Below are positions 26,370 through 34,500 of a stretch of 64,000 nucleotides of DNA, piece by piece. Location: contig NZ_AUJE01000016.1 in the NCBI RefSeq assembly GCF_000424065.1, positions 1 through 64,000 on the forward strand. The letters run 5' to 3'. The DNA is from Selenomonas ruminantium subsp. ruminantium ATCC 12561 (GTDB lineage Bacteria > Bacillota > Negativicutes > Selenomonadales > Selenomonadaceae). The notes under the pieces are model-generated. The model did not search any database. It was not told where the DNA came from and worked only from the letters and a program-made list of their open reading frames with translations. Numbering within the stretch: the first letter of the stretch is position 1; each line of letters starts with the position of its first letter. The position numbers and the translations under genes were made by a program.

Positions 26370-27545
26370 TTATTGGCTAATAACTGACCAAATAGATTCA
26401 CCCACGTTTTTTTTACATTCAGATAATGACTCATTTGGTTTGTGATGAAGTAAATACCAGTAAACCTGTGTAGATAAATCATATTGTTCTTTCATTTTTT
26501 GACATCCAATTGATTTTATTGCACATTTCCAATTATAATCATCGATTATAAATTCCATTTTTTTAAATTTCTTTTCTAATGAATCGAATTCATACACCGA
26601 ATGATTGTGATAGGAATAAATTCCGACACACTGTCCTTTTGTATATTGCAATTCATATTGTGATTTGTATATAGAATGGTTTATGAAATCAAACCATCTA
26701 CGATTTGACTCTATTGGAATAGGAAAACGTTCAATAAGTAAATTGTCCGTATCAAAGTAATATACATAATTATCATGCGAGGAAAAAAAGAGCAATATTC
26801 TGTTTATAACTCTGCTTTGGATAAAAACCGAACCTTCTTTTCCTGATATTATTTCCACTTTATTTTCTATATGTAAAGTATTAGTTTCACCTATTTCCCA
26901 TATATATATATCCCCTGATGTATACCCTGTCATATATAATGTATTATCTATAAGTGCAATAGTACCTATCCCCTCATTCATATGTGGGACCATATACACA
27001 TCACATTTCATCAAATCCATGTTCCACCTAAAAATTTTATTTTCATTAATTTTTGCGGTATAACATATATGAGTTTTTTGGGAATTAACCGCCACGTCAT
27101 ATCCACAAGGAATGGATTTCTGTGGAGGATACAAAAAAGATTGTTTGCCATCTTCTAAGCTTATTCTTGACATAATTCCATATTTCGATATAAATGCATA
27201 TAATATACCTTTATCAACCCATGCAAATATTATTTCAGGGCAATCCATCATTTTATCATCTGTAACAATTATATTCCATTTATCAGAATCAAAATCATAG
27301 CATAATATGTCTTTTCCATTAGCTGGCAAACAATAAATGATATTATTATTCTTTATACAATATGGATGTGCGCGAAACAGCTTTTCAATCTGAGGTATCT
27401 TACTTAAATATTTCAATTCTCTCGTTTTATAATTTACAGAAAAAAGATGTTCTCCTTCGCCAAAATCATATGAAATAAAATAACCTGTAAATCCATCTAT
27501 GCAAATATTATCTGTTCTAAAGAATTCATCGATAGCGTTATACAT
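26370..27545 (-). CDS. Predicted beta-propeller protein
   Basis: About 391 residues from the ATG at 27545. Short repeated strands with aromatic and polar ends recur about every 45-50 residues (for example LFSVNYKTRELKYL, ILCYDFDSDKWNII, LYMTGYTSGDIYIWE, YVYYFDTDNLLIERF, SVYEFDSLEKKFKKM), as in a six- or seven-bladed propeller. No signal peptide or membrane span and no catalytic motif. In a glycan array it could be a carbohydrate-binding or scaffold protein, but this is speculation. I do not recognise a named family. Confidence 0.6.
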   Translation of the reverse strand: MYNAIDEFFRTDNICIDGFTGYFISYDFGEGEHLFSVNYKTRELKYLSKIPQIEKLFRAHPYCIKNNNIIYCLPANGKDILCYDFDSDKWNIIVTDDKMMDCPEIIFAWVDKGILYAFISKYGIMSRISLEDGKQSFLYPPQKSIPCGYDVAVNSQKTHICYTAKINENKIFRWNMDLMKCDVYMVPHMNEGIGTIALIDNTLYMTGYTSGDIYIWEIGETNTLHIENKVEIISGKEGSVFIQSRVINRILLFFSSHDNYVYYFDTDNLLIERFPIPIESNRRWFDFINHSIYKSQYELQYTKGQCVGIYSYHNHSVYEFDSLEKKFKKMEFIIDDYNWKCAIKSIGCQKMKEQYDLSTQVYWYLLHHKPNESLSECKKNVGESIWSVISQ

Positions 27546-27597
27546 TACAACCACCGCCTTAGTTCAACCAGTAGTCTATATGATTCAATCTCCAAAT

Positions 27598-27905
27598 TTA
27601 TTCTCTAACTGTAACATAAATTCTTTTATCAATAGGATATTTATCTACTATTCGCATATCTATTTTTTCTTTCATTTCTTTCAATTCACATAAAGAACTT
27701 GCATTCACATTAAATACAATAGCGGAATGATAAAAGTACAAACATCCTGGATTAATTATACATTTAGAAAATATTTTTTACCTCTTGAGCTATCCTCATA
27801 TTATCACAAACAACAATCCAATCTTTAGGATACTTTGTGTAGAAATCTAAATTTATATTTTTTCATTAGTAAGCATAAATTCTTTTGGATATATATCTCA
27901 AACTT
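27598..27905 (-). pseudogene. Degraded gene fragment
   Basis: The 379-base gap between the propeller gene and the aminotransferase has no intact ORF. On the minus strand three pieces in different frames read as coding-like sequence: DIYPKEFMLTNEK, then DFYTKYPKDWIVVCDN with IAQEVKNIF, then FYHSAIVFNVNASS and VDKYPIDKRIYVTVRE before a stop at 27598. At least two frameshifts separate them. Family unknown. No promoter or RNA was seen in the gap. Confidence 0.45.
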
Positions 27906-27924
27906 CGCACATCTGAAACAAGCC

Positions 27925-29043
27925 CTAGTCTAAAATCTTCTTAGCTATATCTATTACATATATCAGCTCATCATCGGTCAACTTACTATGTATCGGAAGT
28001 GATATTTCCCGTGCATAAAAATCCTCACTATTTGGACAGCATACATCACGATACCCATTCTTTTGATAGTAACTATTTTTATAGACAGGAGGATAAGAAA
28101 CACCAACACCTATGCCACATTCTCTGAACTTCTCATAAATCTGACGATGTTTGTCTTTTTCTACCAAAATTGGATAAAGAAAATAGCTGCTTTTTACACA
28201 ATCAAGCTGCTTGGGCAAAACAATATTATTTAAGCCTGCCAATTCACAATCGTATATTTTCGCTATCTCCCTCCGCCTAGCAACAAATCTACGCACCTTG
28301 TTCAATTGGCTTATCCCCAAAGCACACTGAACATCAGACAAGCGATAATTATATCCAAGTGATGCTTGGTCAAACGCCCATCGTCCCTCTCGTTGCATGA
28401 TTTCTTCATCTTTGACTATCCCATAACCCTTAAATAGCTTAACTTTTCTATATATTTCTGGATCATTTGTGGTCACCATACCTCCTTCACATGTTGTCAT
28501 CTGTTTAATCGGATGGAAACTGAATGTTGTAATATCAGACAAGCTCCCTATTTTTTCCCCTTTATATAATGCCTCTATCCCATGGGCTGCGTCTTCTATC
28601 ACTTTCAGATTATATTGATCGGCTATTTCCTGAATTTCATCCATAGCACACGGCTGTCCAGCATAATGCACTGGTATTATAGCTCGTGTTTTTTTATTTA
28701 TATGCTTTTCTATTTCTTTTGGATCTATATTATAAGTTACAGGGTCAATATCCGCAAATACCGGCCTACCGCCTGCATAAAAAACTGCATTTGCAGATGA
28801 TACCCATGTATTAGCTGTAGTTATAATCTCATCCCCAGGTTGTAGATCCAATGCCGCACAAGCTGCATGAAGTGCAGCTGTACCGCTGGAAACAGCCACA
28901 GCATACTTTGCACCAACATGTTCAGCAAACTTATTGGCAAACTCATCTGCCAATGGTCCTCCGGTTAAAAATTCATTCTTCATAGCCGATACAACCGCAT
29001 CAATATCATCTTGTTCTATACATTGCGTACTATAAGGTATCAC
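27925..29043 (-). CDS. DegT/DnrJ/EryC1/StrS aminotransferase, PseC-like
   Basis: 372 residues with a GTG start after GGGGATG. PLP fold type I sugar aminotransferase: SSGTAALHAA, EDAAHG with the PLP-contacting Asp, and SFHPIKQMTTCEGG with the Schiff-base Lys. The overall pattern is closest to the PseC group (UDP-4-amino-4,6-dideoxy-AltNAc synthesis), but no PseB dehydratase or later Pse enzyme is in the window. It should aminate a 4-keto nucleotide sugar made elsewhere. It follows the WbuC cupin gene. Confidence 0.85.
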   Translation of the reverse strand: MIPYSTQCIEQDDIDAVVSAMKNEFLTGGPLADEFANKFAEHVGAKYAVAVSSGTAALHAACAALDLQPGDEIITTANTWVSSANAVFYAGGRPVFADIDPVTYNIDPKEIEKHINKKTRAIIPVHYAGQPCAMDEIQEIADQYNLKVIEDAAHGIEALYKGEKIGSLSDITTFSFHPIKQMTTCEGGMVTTNDPEIYRKVKLFKGYGIVKDEEIMQREGRWAFDQASLGYNYRLSDVQCALGISQLNKVRRFVARRREIAKIYDCELAGLNNIVLPKQLDCVKSSYFLYPILVEKDKHRQIYEKFRECGIGVGVSYPPVYKNSYYQKNGYRDVCCPNSEDFYAREISLPIHSKLTDDELIYVIDIAKKILD

Positions 29044-29072
29044 TCTAATACATCCCCAATCTTTAAATTAAA

Positions 29073-29588
29073 TTAAATTTTCTTCACAAAATCATTGATC
29101 TTATTTTCTAATATACGCATGAAACTTTTCACATCATCACGATTTGCTCCACTAGGTGCCCATTCAGGGTATATATTGGATGTTGGCAAAAAAGGCCCTA
29201 ATTTAACTTCATAATCTATAGCTGTATCCGTGAGTGGAATTGTCATATGATAAATATCACTATTTATTCTATATGACAAATACTCACCATTCCGGCTCAA
29301 AATGAACGTATCTAATATTTCCCCATCGTTTGAAAATAAAATAATTCTTTCTTCTCCATCAATTATTGTATGTGACTCTGGTATTCCAACATGCTTATCA
29401 GGACGTATATAATCTCCCCTAGTCCTACAAATCATCATATCCTGTAACAAATTCTTACTGTTATCCTGTAAACATAGTCTGTATCTTTTTTTATTATTAT
29501 TCTTTTGAGCAATTCTTTTAAAGTCTTCTATTTGCGAGCAATGTACCTTAATCACATCGCCCTGTGAAAAATCGACTAAGTGATCCAT
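29073..29588 (-). CDS. WbuC-family cupin metalloprotein
   Basis: 171 residues with a single cupin domain. Features are the segment RYRLCLQDN, MMICRTRGDYIRPDKH with the His cupin ligand, ESHTIIDGEERIILFSNDG, and YHMTIPLTDTAIDYEVKLGPF. WbuC proteins occur in O-antigen loci and have no settled activity, though isomerisation or epimerisation of a sugar is often proposed. It lies between the frameshifted methyltransferase and the DegT aminotransferase, so all three may tailor one sugar. Confidence 0.78.
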   Translation of the reverse strand: MDHLVDFSQGDVIKVHCSQIEDFKRIAQKNNNKKRYRLCLQDNSKNLLQDMMICRTRGDYIRPDKHVGIPESHTIIDGEERIILFSNDGEILDTFILSRNGEYLSYRINSDIYHMTIPLTDTAIDYEVKLGPFLPTSNIYPEWAPSGANRDDVKSFMRILENKINDFVKKI

Positions 29589-30542
29589 TGTTTTCCCTTC
29601 TTACTCATTCAGATTTTTCTTTTCAAAAGCTATATACTGTTGTGACCTTCCGAACGCTTGGAAAAATTGAGGATACTTCGATATATCAAACTGATTCAAA
29701 GAAATATCTCTCAATGATAATTGTATCTGCTGAAACACTGTAAAAAAATGGTTATCAGCTTTCTTGATCATCGGTGAAATTTTACATAACATATCTTCAA
29801 TAGCCACGATATATTTTTCATCTCTTGTTTCCTCGTATTTAAACTCTACATCTCTTATATCGTCAAAAAAACAAACAAGCTTGTTGACCGTTTCTTCCTG
29901 GCTCTCCGTTTCTCGCATGCCGGCCATAAGAAGTGACATCCTTTTTACTGAAAATTGCTTTTTGTATTCCAGCACAGTATCATGCCAAACATCTTGATAC
30001 CAAGAATAATCCGTAAATAGATTGGGTGAAGAACCCAAGACGTAAAATTCTTTTTTTAGTAAATCCAAAGCCTTATTCAAATCAAAACTGTATTTGTTAT
30101 TTATCGATGACCACATTATACAATCAAGAACCCAATCTCTTGCCGGCCGAGAACAACCTTTCAATGTTTTTAGCTGCGGTTCAAAAAACTTTGTAAGAAA
30201 TTCTACCTTTTCTTCAAAATCTTCAATATCTTTTGCTAGAACCTGTGCCATCAGGCGTTTCATAATTTCTACAAAATACCCCACAGAATCAGCACAAGTA
30301 ACCACTATTATCCCTCCCGGCCTACACATGGAAGATAGTTTCCTTATGATCTCTTCCTGATTATTCATATCATCAAGAAACCCTTCTGCAATCACGATAT
30401 CATATTGTTTATTTTCCGCAAAATCTTCCACGACACAAGGATAAATATTGTATTTATCCGATGGAATTTTTCTCGACTGATATAGCCATTTTAAATCTTG
30501 TTGTCCTTTTGTTGTCGGTTCGATAAAATCAATGTGCTTTAT

Positions 30543-30550
30543 CCCCCCCC
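30543..30550 (-). repeat. Poly-G (8) tract in the methyltransferase gene
   Basis: Eight consecutive C on the plus strand, G on the coding strand, within codons for IGRGGIK. This is a second potential slippage site in the same gene that carries the 11-bp duplication. Confidence 0.5.
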
Positions 30551-30638
30551 TGCCAATCATAAATAGCGCTAATGCATTCCAACCTCCACCAGGCCCTATT
30601 TCACAAACCTCTGCCTCATGAAAAGCCAGGCTGGGTAT

Positions 30639-30660
30639 ACCACATTGACACCACATTGAC
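30639..30660. repeat. 11-bp perfect tandem duplication
   Basis: ACCACATTGAC occurs twice without a gap (30639-30649 and 30650-30660). Because 11 is not a multiple of 3, the duplication shifts the reading frame of the methyltransferase gene; a single copy restores a continuous frame. Confidence 0.9.
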
Positions 30661-30771
30661 GATATAGCTTTGCCCGCTTCCTGCAATGGAATTCAAAATC
30701 GGACAAATCTTTACTAACTGGAGACATATGATATTTTTCATAATATTCGACTACTAGATTTTCCTTCATAA

Positions 30772-31563
30772 TCACCAATCCTCGCGTTCTTCCTCAAAAA
30801 CTACTATCTTGGAAATCATCAAATATTTTTCTTGTTCCGATACTGCAGGTAAATTCATTACAAAATCTATAAATTGTTCCCGATCCTTATGATCATTCAA
30901 CAAAAAATATCGTATATCTGTATACTCAAAAGGCAAAGCATAATTTTCATATCCAGCCAATGCATTAGAAAGTTCATTTATTATTTTTCCATCTTCCATA
31001 ATTGGAGGAAATTTGTGATAATCTGTAGGTTCAATTCTTGGAATAAATCTCCACTCTTTTTCATCATGAAAAACACAATTAATTAAAACATCTTCTCCAT
31101 CATTATCCTTCCGCTTCATTGGTCCGCGAATCGGCTTTATATACCTTACAATATTCAATGAGGAATCTTCAAATTCTTTCTGCCTAATGCAACTTAATAA
31201 TTTTTGTTGTTCTACCTTATGAATATATGAATACAATTCAGATTTATCGTTCACATATATAATTGGTTGTATGCCATTTTCTTCTCCCCATGGTTTTGTT
31301 AATCCAATCGCATAATTTCCATATATTTCTTTATGCGTTGATATATTTCCTAACTTAATATCACAGAAACATCTCATAGGAAGAGTAATTTGTTTCACAT
31401 CAGAAATATCTAAATACTCGATATTTTCTTCGCAATACCTAGCTGGTATATATTTTTTTTTTAGCAAATCCATTAAATACTCAATCTTTTTCATAAAATT
31501 GAACAAGACATTTGCACTTTGTTGAAAACCTTCTTGAGTTGAAAATTTTGTACCCTCATCCAT
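30772..31563 (-). CDS. AbiGi-family abortive infection protein
   Basis: 263 residues from the ATG at 31563, which has an excellent AGGAGGAG at seven bases; the frame is open further to 31635, overlapping the upstream gene. The central block LPMRCFCDI, YGNYAIGLTKPWG and EKEWRFIPR matches the AbiGi (PF10899) family. Lactococcal AbiGi is described as the antitoxin partner of the AbiGii nucleotidyltransferase toxin; no AbiGii gene is visible here. It follows a DUF1883 gene, and its stop lies two bases before the methyltransferase start, which links a defence-type gene to the glycan genes. Confidence 0.75.
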   Translation of the reverse strand: MDEGTKFSTQEGFQQSANVLFNFMKKIEYLMDLLKKKYIPARYCEENIEYLDISDVKQITLPMRCFCDIKLGNISTHKEIYGNYAIGLTKPWGEENGIQPIIYVNDKSELYSYIHKVEQQKLLSCIRQKEFEDSSLNIVRYIKPIRGPMKRKDNDGEDVLINCVFHDEKEWRFIPRIEPTDYHKFPPIMEDGKIINELSNALAGYENYALPFEYTDIRYFLLNDHKDREQFIDFVMNLPAVSEQEKYLMISKIVVFEEEREDW

Positions 31564-31616
31564 TAATCCACTCCTCCTATCCATGATTGCTATATGATAT
31601 CGAAATATCGTATTTT

Positions 31617-31880
31617 TTAATCCAATATCCGACAACTAGCATGGACTTCTCCGCTTCTTCCACCTAAATCAACAACCACATACCAATGAGCGCTCATATT
31701 CGTAACAAGCGTACAACTACCTGGTTGCATATTTCCACCTATATATTGAAATGAATGCCCTCTTTTATATTTACTAAAATTATTCGCATCTACCAAAATC
31801 ACATTAGCGGTTTTATCTATATTTACTTCCACTTTCCTATTTGATCCAATGTATCCTAAATCATAATACAAAAATTTCAT
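31617..31880 (-). CDS. DUF1883 domain protein
   Basis: 87 residues matching the DUF1883 domain over its full length: FLYYDLG at the start, ANVILVDANNFSKYK, then SAHWYVVVDLGG and a short C-terminal strand. The domain is often found fused to or beside TIR and other defence-associated proteins; on its own its role is unknown, possibly ligand or cell-surface sensing. Start ATG after GAGGTGAG. First gene of a unit with its own promoter at 31975-31983 and followed by AbiGi. Confidence 0.78.
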   Translation of the reverse strand: MKFLYYDLGYIGSNRKVEVNIDKTANVILVDANNFSKYKRGHSFQYIGGNMQPGSCTLVTNMSAHWYVVVDLGGRSGEVHASCRILD

Positions 31881-31935
31881 TCCAAACTCACCTCTAACTT
31901 ACATCAAATACGAAATTTTATTTGGGCGAGAGATA

Positions 31936-31973
31936 TGCTCATCACTTGAAGATATAAGATACATCTTCGAGCA
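31936..31973 (-). promoter_or_regulatory. Hairpin in the DUF1883 leader
   Basis: TGCTC (31936-31940) with GAGCA (31969-31973) and GAAGAT (31948-31953) with ATCTTC (31963-31968) form nested stems with a 7-base bulge. The hairpin lies at the predicted transcript start, so it may be an operator or a stabilising leader structure. Confidence 0.4.
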
Positions 31974-31974
31974 C

Positions 31975-31983
31975 ATTATAACA
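31975..31983 (-). promoter_or_regulatory. Extended -10 promoter for DUF1883-AbiGi
   Basis: The minus strand reads TGTTATAAT, a perfect extended -10. No good -35 lies 17 bases upstream. It is about 95 bases before the DUF1883 start. Confidence 0.55.
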
Positions 31984-32045
31984 AAAATCCACTAGAATTC
32001 TGATGCTTTCTCTTTCATAGCCAAATTACCTTTGCAATTTCATAC

Positions 32046-32051
32046 AAATAA
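32046..32051. repeat. Target-site duplication, left copy
   Basis: AAATAA directly before the left terminal repeat, matched by AAATAA at 33827-33832 directly after the right repeat. Confidence 0.7.
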
Positions 32052-32083
32052 CCTAAAATCCCGCGGAAAATTTAACCTACGGG
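32052..32083 (+). repeat. Left terminal inverted repeat
   Basis: 32 bases. The outer 12 and inner 10 positions match the right repeat; the central eight positions differ and include one indel. Confidence 0.85.
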
Positions 32084-32126
32084 CATAATTCATTAAATTT
32101 TCTTGAAATATAAGGGTTCGTGCCCG

Positions 32127-32185
32127 TTGCGCTCCTCCTTTTTGTAGGTTAAAATATAATTAACCTACAAAAAGGAGGAGCGCAA
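32127..32185 (+). promoter_or_regulatory. 26-bp perfect hairpin covering the transposase ribosome site
   Basis: Arms 32127-32152 and 32160-32185 are perfectly complementary, with a 7-base loop AATATAA. The 3' arm contains AGGAGGAG of the transposase start. RNA entering from outside would fold and hide the ribosome site, whereas a transcript starting inside the loop or 3' arm would not. This fits a guard against read-through expression. Confidence 0.8.
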
Positions 32186-32187
32186 AC

Positions 32188-33807
32188 ATGGCATGCATTT
32201 CACGTCAAAACGTCGGCAAGTACACCTATCTATATGAATCCGTGTCTTTCCGTGACCAGAATGGTCGTCCACGCAACAAAAAGGTTTCCATTGGTAAGAT
32301 AGATCCTGTCACAGGCATGCCTGTCTTCAAGAAAGAATACCTTGAGCGTATGGCTGCTGCTGGAACGCCAATTGAGCAAGAAGCACCCTCCATTCCACGA
32401 GAATCCTTAGAGATAGCAAGGAATATCCTGGCTTCCAATAAACGTTACGGCAGTATGTGCCTTTTTTTGAAACTGGCAAACAGCATTAACCTGTTACCGC
32501 TGTTGCAGAATGCTTTCTCTGTGCAGTTTCGTGAGATTTTCACGCTGGCCTGCTTCCTGATTGAGTCACAGGAGCCTTTGCTTTACTGTGAGGAATGGCT
32601 GTCGCAGACGGAATCCATGCCTTTGCTGAATTCCACACTGTCATCCCAACGGATTAGCGAACTCTTTACCGCCATGACTGAAAATCAGCGGGATGAGTTC
32701 TACAGTTCCTGGATTGAGCAAGCTCAAGAAAATGAGTACATCGCATTGGATATCACTTCCATATCGTCGTATTCGCAGTTGTTGGAATCCAGCGAGTGGG
32801 GTTACAACCGCGACCATGAGGACTTACCGCAGATTAATTTGTGCATGTTGTTTGGTGAGGGCTCACGGCTTCCAATCTACCAGACCAGCTATCGTGGCAG
32901 TCTGAAAGATGTCACAACACTTCGGACTACCCTGGAAGAAGTCACTTCCCTGGTTCCTGGATGTGCCATCCGCATTGTCATGGATAAGGGATTTTACAGT
33001 CGTAAGAACATCGATGAGATGTTGAATCCGGACAGGCCTGTTCATTTCCTGGTTTCAGTGCCATTTACCTGTGCCTTTGCCAAGAAGCAGGTTGAGAGTG
33101 TACAAAAAGATATTCATGACTTAGACTATACAATTCCAACGCCGGATGGCGGCATTCAAGGGATCCACAAAGTCCGTACCTGGCATACAGACAAGCGCAA
33201 TGCCAAGCTACATGTGCACATCTACTTGAATTCCGTAAGACAGGTTACGGAGCGGACCAAGCTCTACACCTATATAACGGAGCTAAAGCGGGAAGCATTG
33301 AAAAATCCAGATAATCCGCAATATGCTGCTGAATTCAAGAAGTATCTCATCATCCGGAACTCTTCCAAATCATCCGAAGGGCTGACTGTCAATGTCCGGA
33401 AAGATGTAATTGCGAAGAAGATGCAGACTTGCGGGTGGATGGTCTTACTAAGTGACAGCGTGGACAACGCAGAAGAAGCCTTGACCATTTACAGAGCAAA
33501 AGATGTTGTCGAGAAAAGCTTCTCCCGACTGAAGAACACACTAGATTTAAATCGTCTGCGTGTCCATAACGATGAGCGAATGGAAAACAAGCTGTTCATC
33601 AGCTTTATTGCCTTGCTGCTCATCAGTGAGCTTCACCAGCGGATGCTGCGTGGCGGTCTTTACAAGACCTACACCATGCATGAACTGCTCTTGAAGGTAC
33701 GCAAGCTCCGCGTAGCCCGGTTGAATGGTAAGCGTATCGTTCAGCCAATTAGCAAGGAACAACATGAGATATTCAAGGCCTTAGGATTTGAGGATCCCGT
33801 AGGTTAA
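32188..33807 (+). CDS. IS1634-family transposase
   Basis: 539-residue DDE transposase of the IS4 superfamily. Domain cues are YIALDITSISSYSQ (first Asp), GCAIRIVMDKGFYSR (second Asp with the DKGF motif) and the C-terminal YRAKDVVEKSFSRLKN (Tyr-x-x-Lys-x-x-Val-E type with the catalytic Glu). An insertion between the second Asp and the Glu, rich in charged residues, is normal for the IS1634 group. Start ATG at 32188 after AGGAGGAG that is buried in a long hairpin. Frame intact, so probably active. Confidence 0.92.
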   Translation: MACISRQNVGKYTYLYESVSFRDQNGRPRNKKVSIGKIDPVTGMPVFKKEYLERMAAAGTPIEQEAPSIPRESLEIARNILASNKRYGSMCLFLKLANSINLLPLLQNAFSVQFREIFTLACFLIESQEPLLYCEEWLSQTESMPLLNSTLSSQRISELFTAMTENQRDEFYSSWIEQAQENEYIALDITSISSYSQLLESSEWGYNRDHEDLPQINLCMLFGEGSRLPIYQTSYRGSLKDVTTLRTTLEEVTSLVPGCAIRIVMDKGFYSRKNIDEMLNPDRPVHFLVSVPFTCAFAKKQVESVQKDIHDLDYTIPTPDGGIQGIHKVRTWHTDKRNAKLHVHIYLNSVRQVTERTKLYTYITELKREALKNPDNPQYAAEFKKYLIIRNSSKSSEGLTVNVRKDVIAKKMQTCGWMVLLSDSVDNAEEALTIYRAKDVVEKSFSRLKNTLDLNRLRVHNDERMENKLFISFIALLLISELHQRMLRGGLYKTYTMHELLLKVRKLRVARLNGKRIVQPISKEQHEIFKALGFEDPVG

Positions 33808-33826
33808 AAAATCTCGGGATTTTAGG
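33796..33826 (-). repeat. Right terminal inverted repeat
   Basis: 31 bases, the inverted partner of 32052-32083. The repeat overlaps the 3' end of the transposase gene. CCCG and CGGG within it can fold into a short hairpin followed by TTTT that may end transposase transcription. Confidence 0.85.
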
Positions 33827-33832
33827 AAATAA
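33827..33832. repeat. Target-site duplication, right copy
   Basis: AAATAA, identical to 32046-32051. The pre-insertion site is reconstructed by removing the element and one copy. Confidence 0.7.
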
Positions 33833-33833
33833 A

Positions 33834-34496
33834 TCACTCAAAAAAGATAAATCCATAATCCCCTGTATATCCCCACTCTTTATACAGCCATTCCCATTCA
33901 TCCACAGCATAGTAGCTGGCACAAGTCAGTTGCCAATAAAGCAGATTCATTTCTTCCTTATCATTACGGTATGACTCCACCATAATGTAGCTATCTTTTT
34001 TACTAACACGCTCTATTTCCTGCACTGCTTTTTTCAAATCATATACTTTTAAGTTATGCAGCGTTGCCAGTGATATTACTAAATCAAACGAACTATCCTC
34101 AAATGGAAGATTTTGTGCTTCACCATACTGTAGTTGGTCACGCACTTCTTCTTTGGCATGTTCCAAGGCATAATGAGAAATATCTATCCCCTTTACGCTT
34201 ATTCCTGGTACCACCTGGGTAAATTCATATAATAGATGCGCCATACCACAGCCCACATCTAAAATACAACTACCTGCTGTCAGGTTATATTGTTTTACCA
34301 TTTTCTCGGCTACACTTCGCCAACGACCATCATAGCGATAGCCTCCGTAGCCGTATTTTCTATCTCCGTCCCAATAGTCATAGCCATATTGTTTGGCAAC
34401 AATGGCACATTCCGCCTTATCAGCACTATTGACTCGACCGATATAATCTCGTTTTGTTGCTTTATGCAAATCCGATATAAAATCTATATATGCCAT
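33834..34496 (-). CDS. Class I SAM-dependent methyltransferase
   Basis: 220 residues. SAM motif I is ILDVGCGMAHLL, with VKGIDIS (acidic ribose-binding Asp), GEAQNLPFEDSSFDLVISL and a post-motif helix. The N-terminal 70 residues are rich in Tyr and Gly (GYGGYRYDG) and probably bind the acceptor. It is the last gene of the transketolase/heptose cassette, four bases after the transketolase subunit, so a sugar O- or C-methylation is likely. The stop is just outside the insertion sequence, so it is complete. Confidence 0.85.
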   Translation of the reverse strand: MAYIDFISDLHKATKRDYIGRVNSADKAECAIVAKQYGYDYWDGDRKYGYGGYRYDGRWRSVAEKMVKQYNLTAGSCILDVGCGMAHLLYEFTQVVPGISVKGIDISHYALEHAKEEVRDQLQYGEAQNLPFEDSSFDLVISLATLHNLKVYDLKKAVQEIERVSKKDSYIMVESYRNDKEEMNLLYWQLTCASYYAVDEWEWLYKEWGYTGDYGFIFFE

Positions 34497-34500
34497 AAAA

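Larger units (their letters stand above)
29601..30769 (-). pseudogene. SAM-dependent methyltransferase gene broken by an 11-bp tandem duplication
   Basis: The C-terminal 361 residues are open from 30686. They contain AEVCEIGPGGGWNALAL (SAM motif I), IDFIEP, and YDIVIAEGFLDDM. The true N-terminus (starting ATG 30769, two bases after the AbiGi stop) is in another frame and runs through FEFHCRKRAKLYRQCG. Removing one of two adjacent 11-bp copies at 30639-30660 joins the two frames exactly, giving a protein of about 385 residues. So this is either a recently broken gene or an off-phase. A start inside the second frame might still give a product lacking about 40 residues, with motif I intact. An eight-G tract (30543-30550) also lies within it. 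Acceptor unknown. Confidence 0.75.
32052..33826 (+). mobile_element. Complete insertion sequence, IS1634-like (IS4-type DDE)
   Basis: 1775 bp with one transposase gene. Imperfect terminal repeats of 31-32 bp (32052-32083 and 33796-33826) both begin CCTAAAATCCCG and end TTAACCTACGGG or AACCTACGGG on the inner side. A 6-bp duplication AAATAA flanks the element. It sits between the DUF1883-AbiGi unit and a methyltransferase gene that runs the other way and is not interrupted: that gene's stop is two bases beyond the duplication. The element looks intact and recent. Confidence 0.88.

Noticed and set aside
27925-29043. Complete pseudaminic acid pathway
   Set aside because: Only a PseC-like aminotransferase is present; no PseB, PseH, PseG, PseI or PseF is seen.
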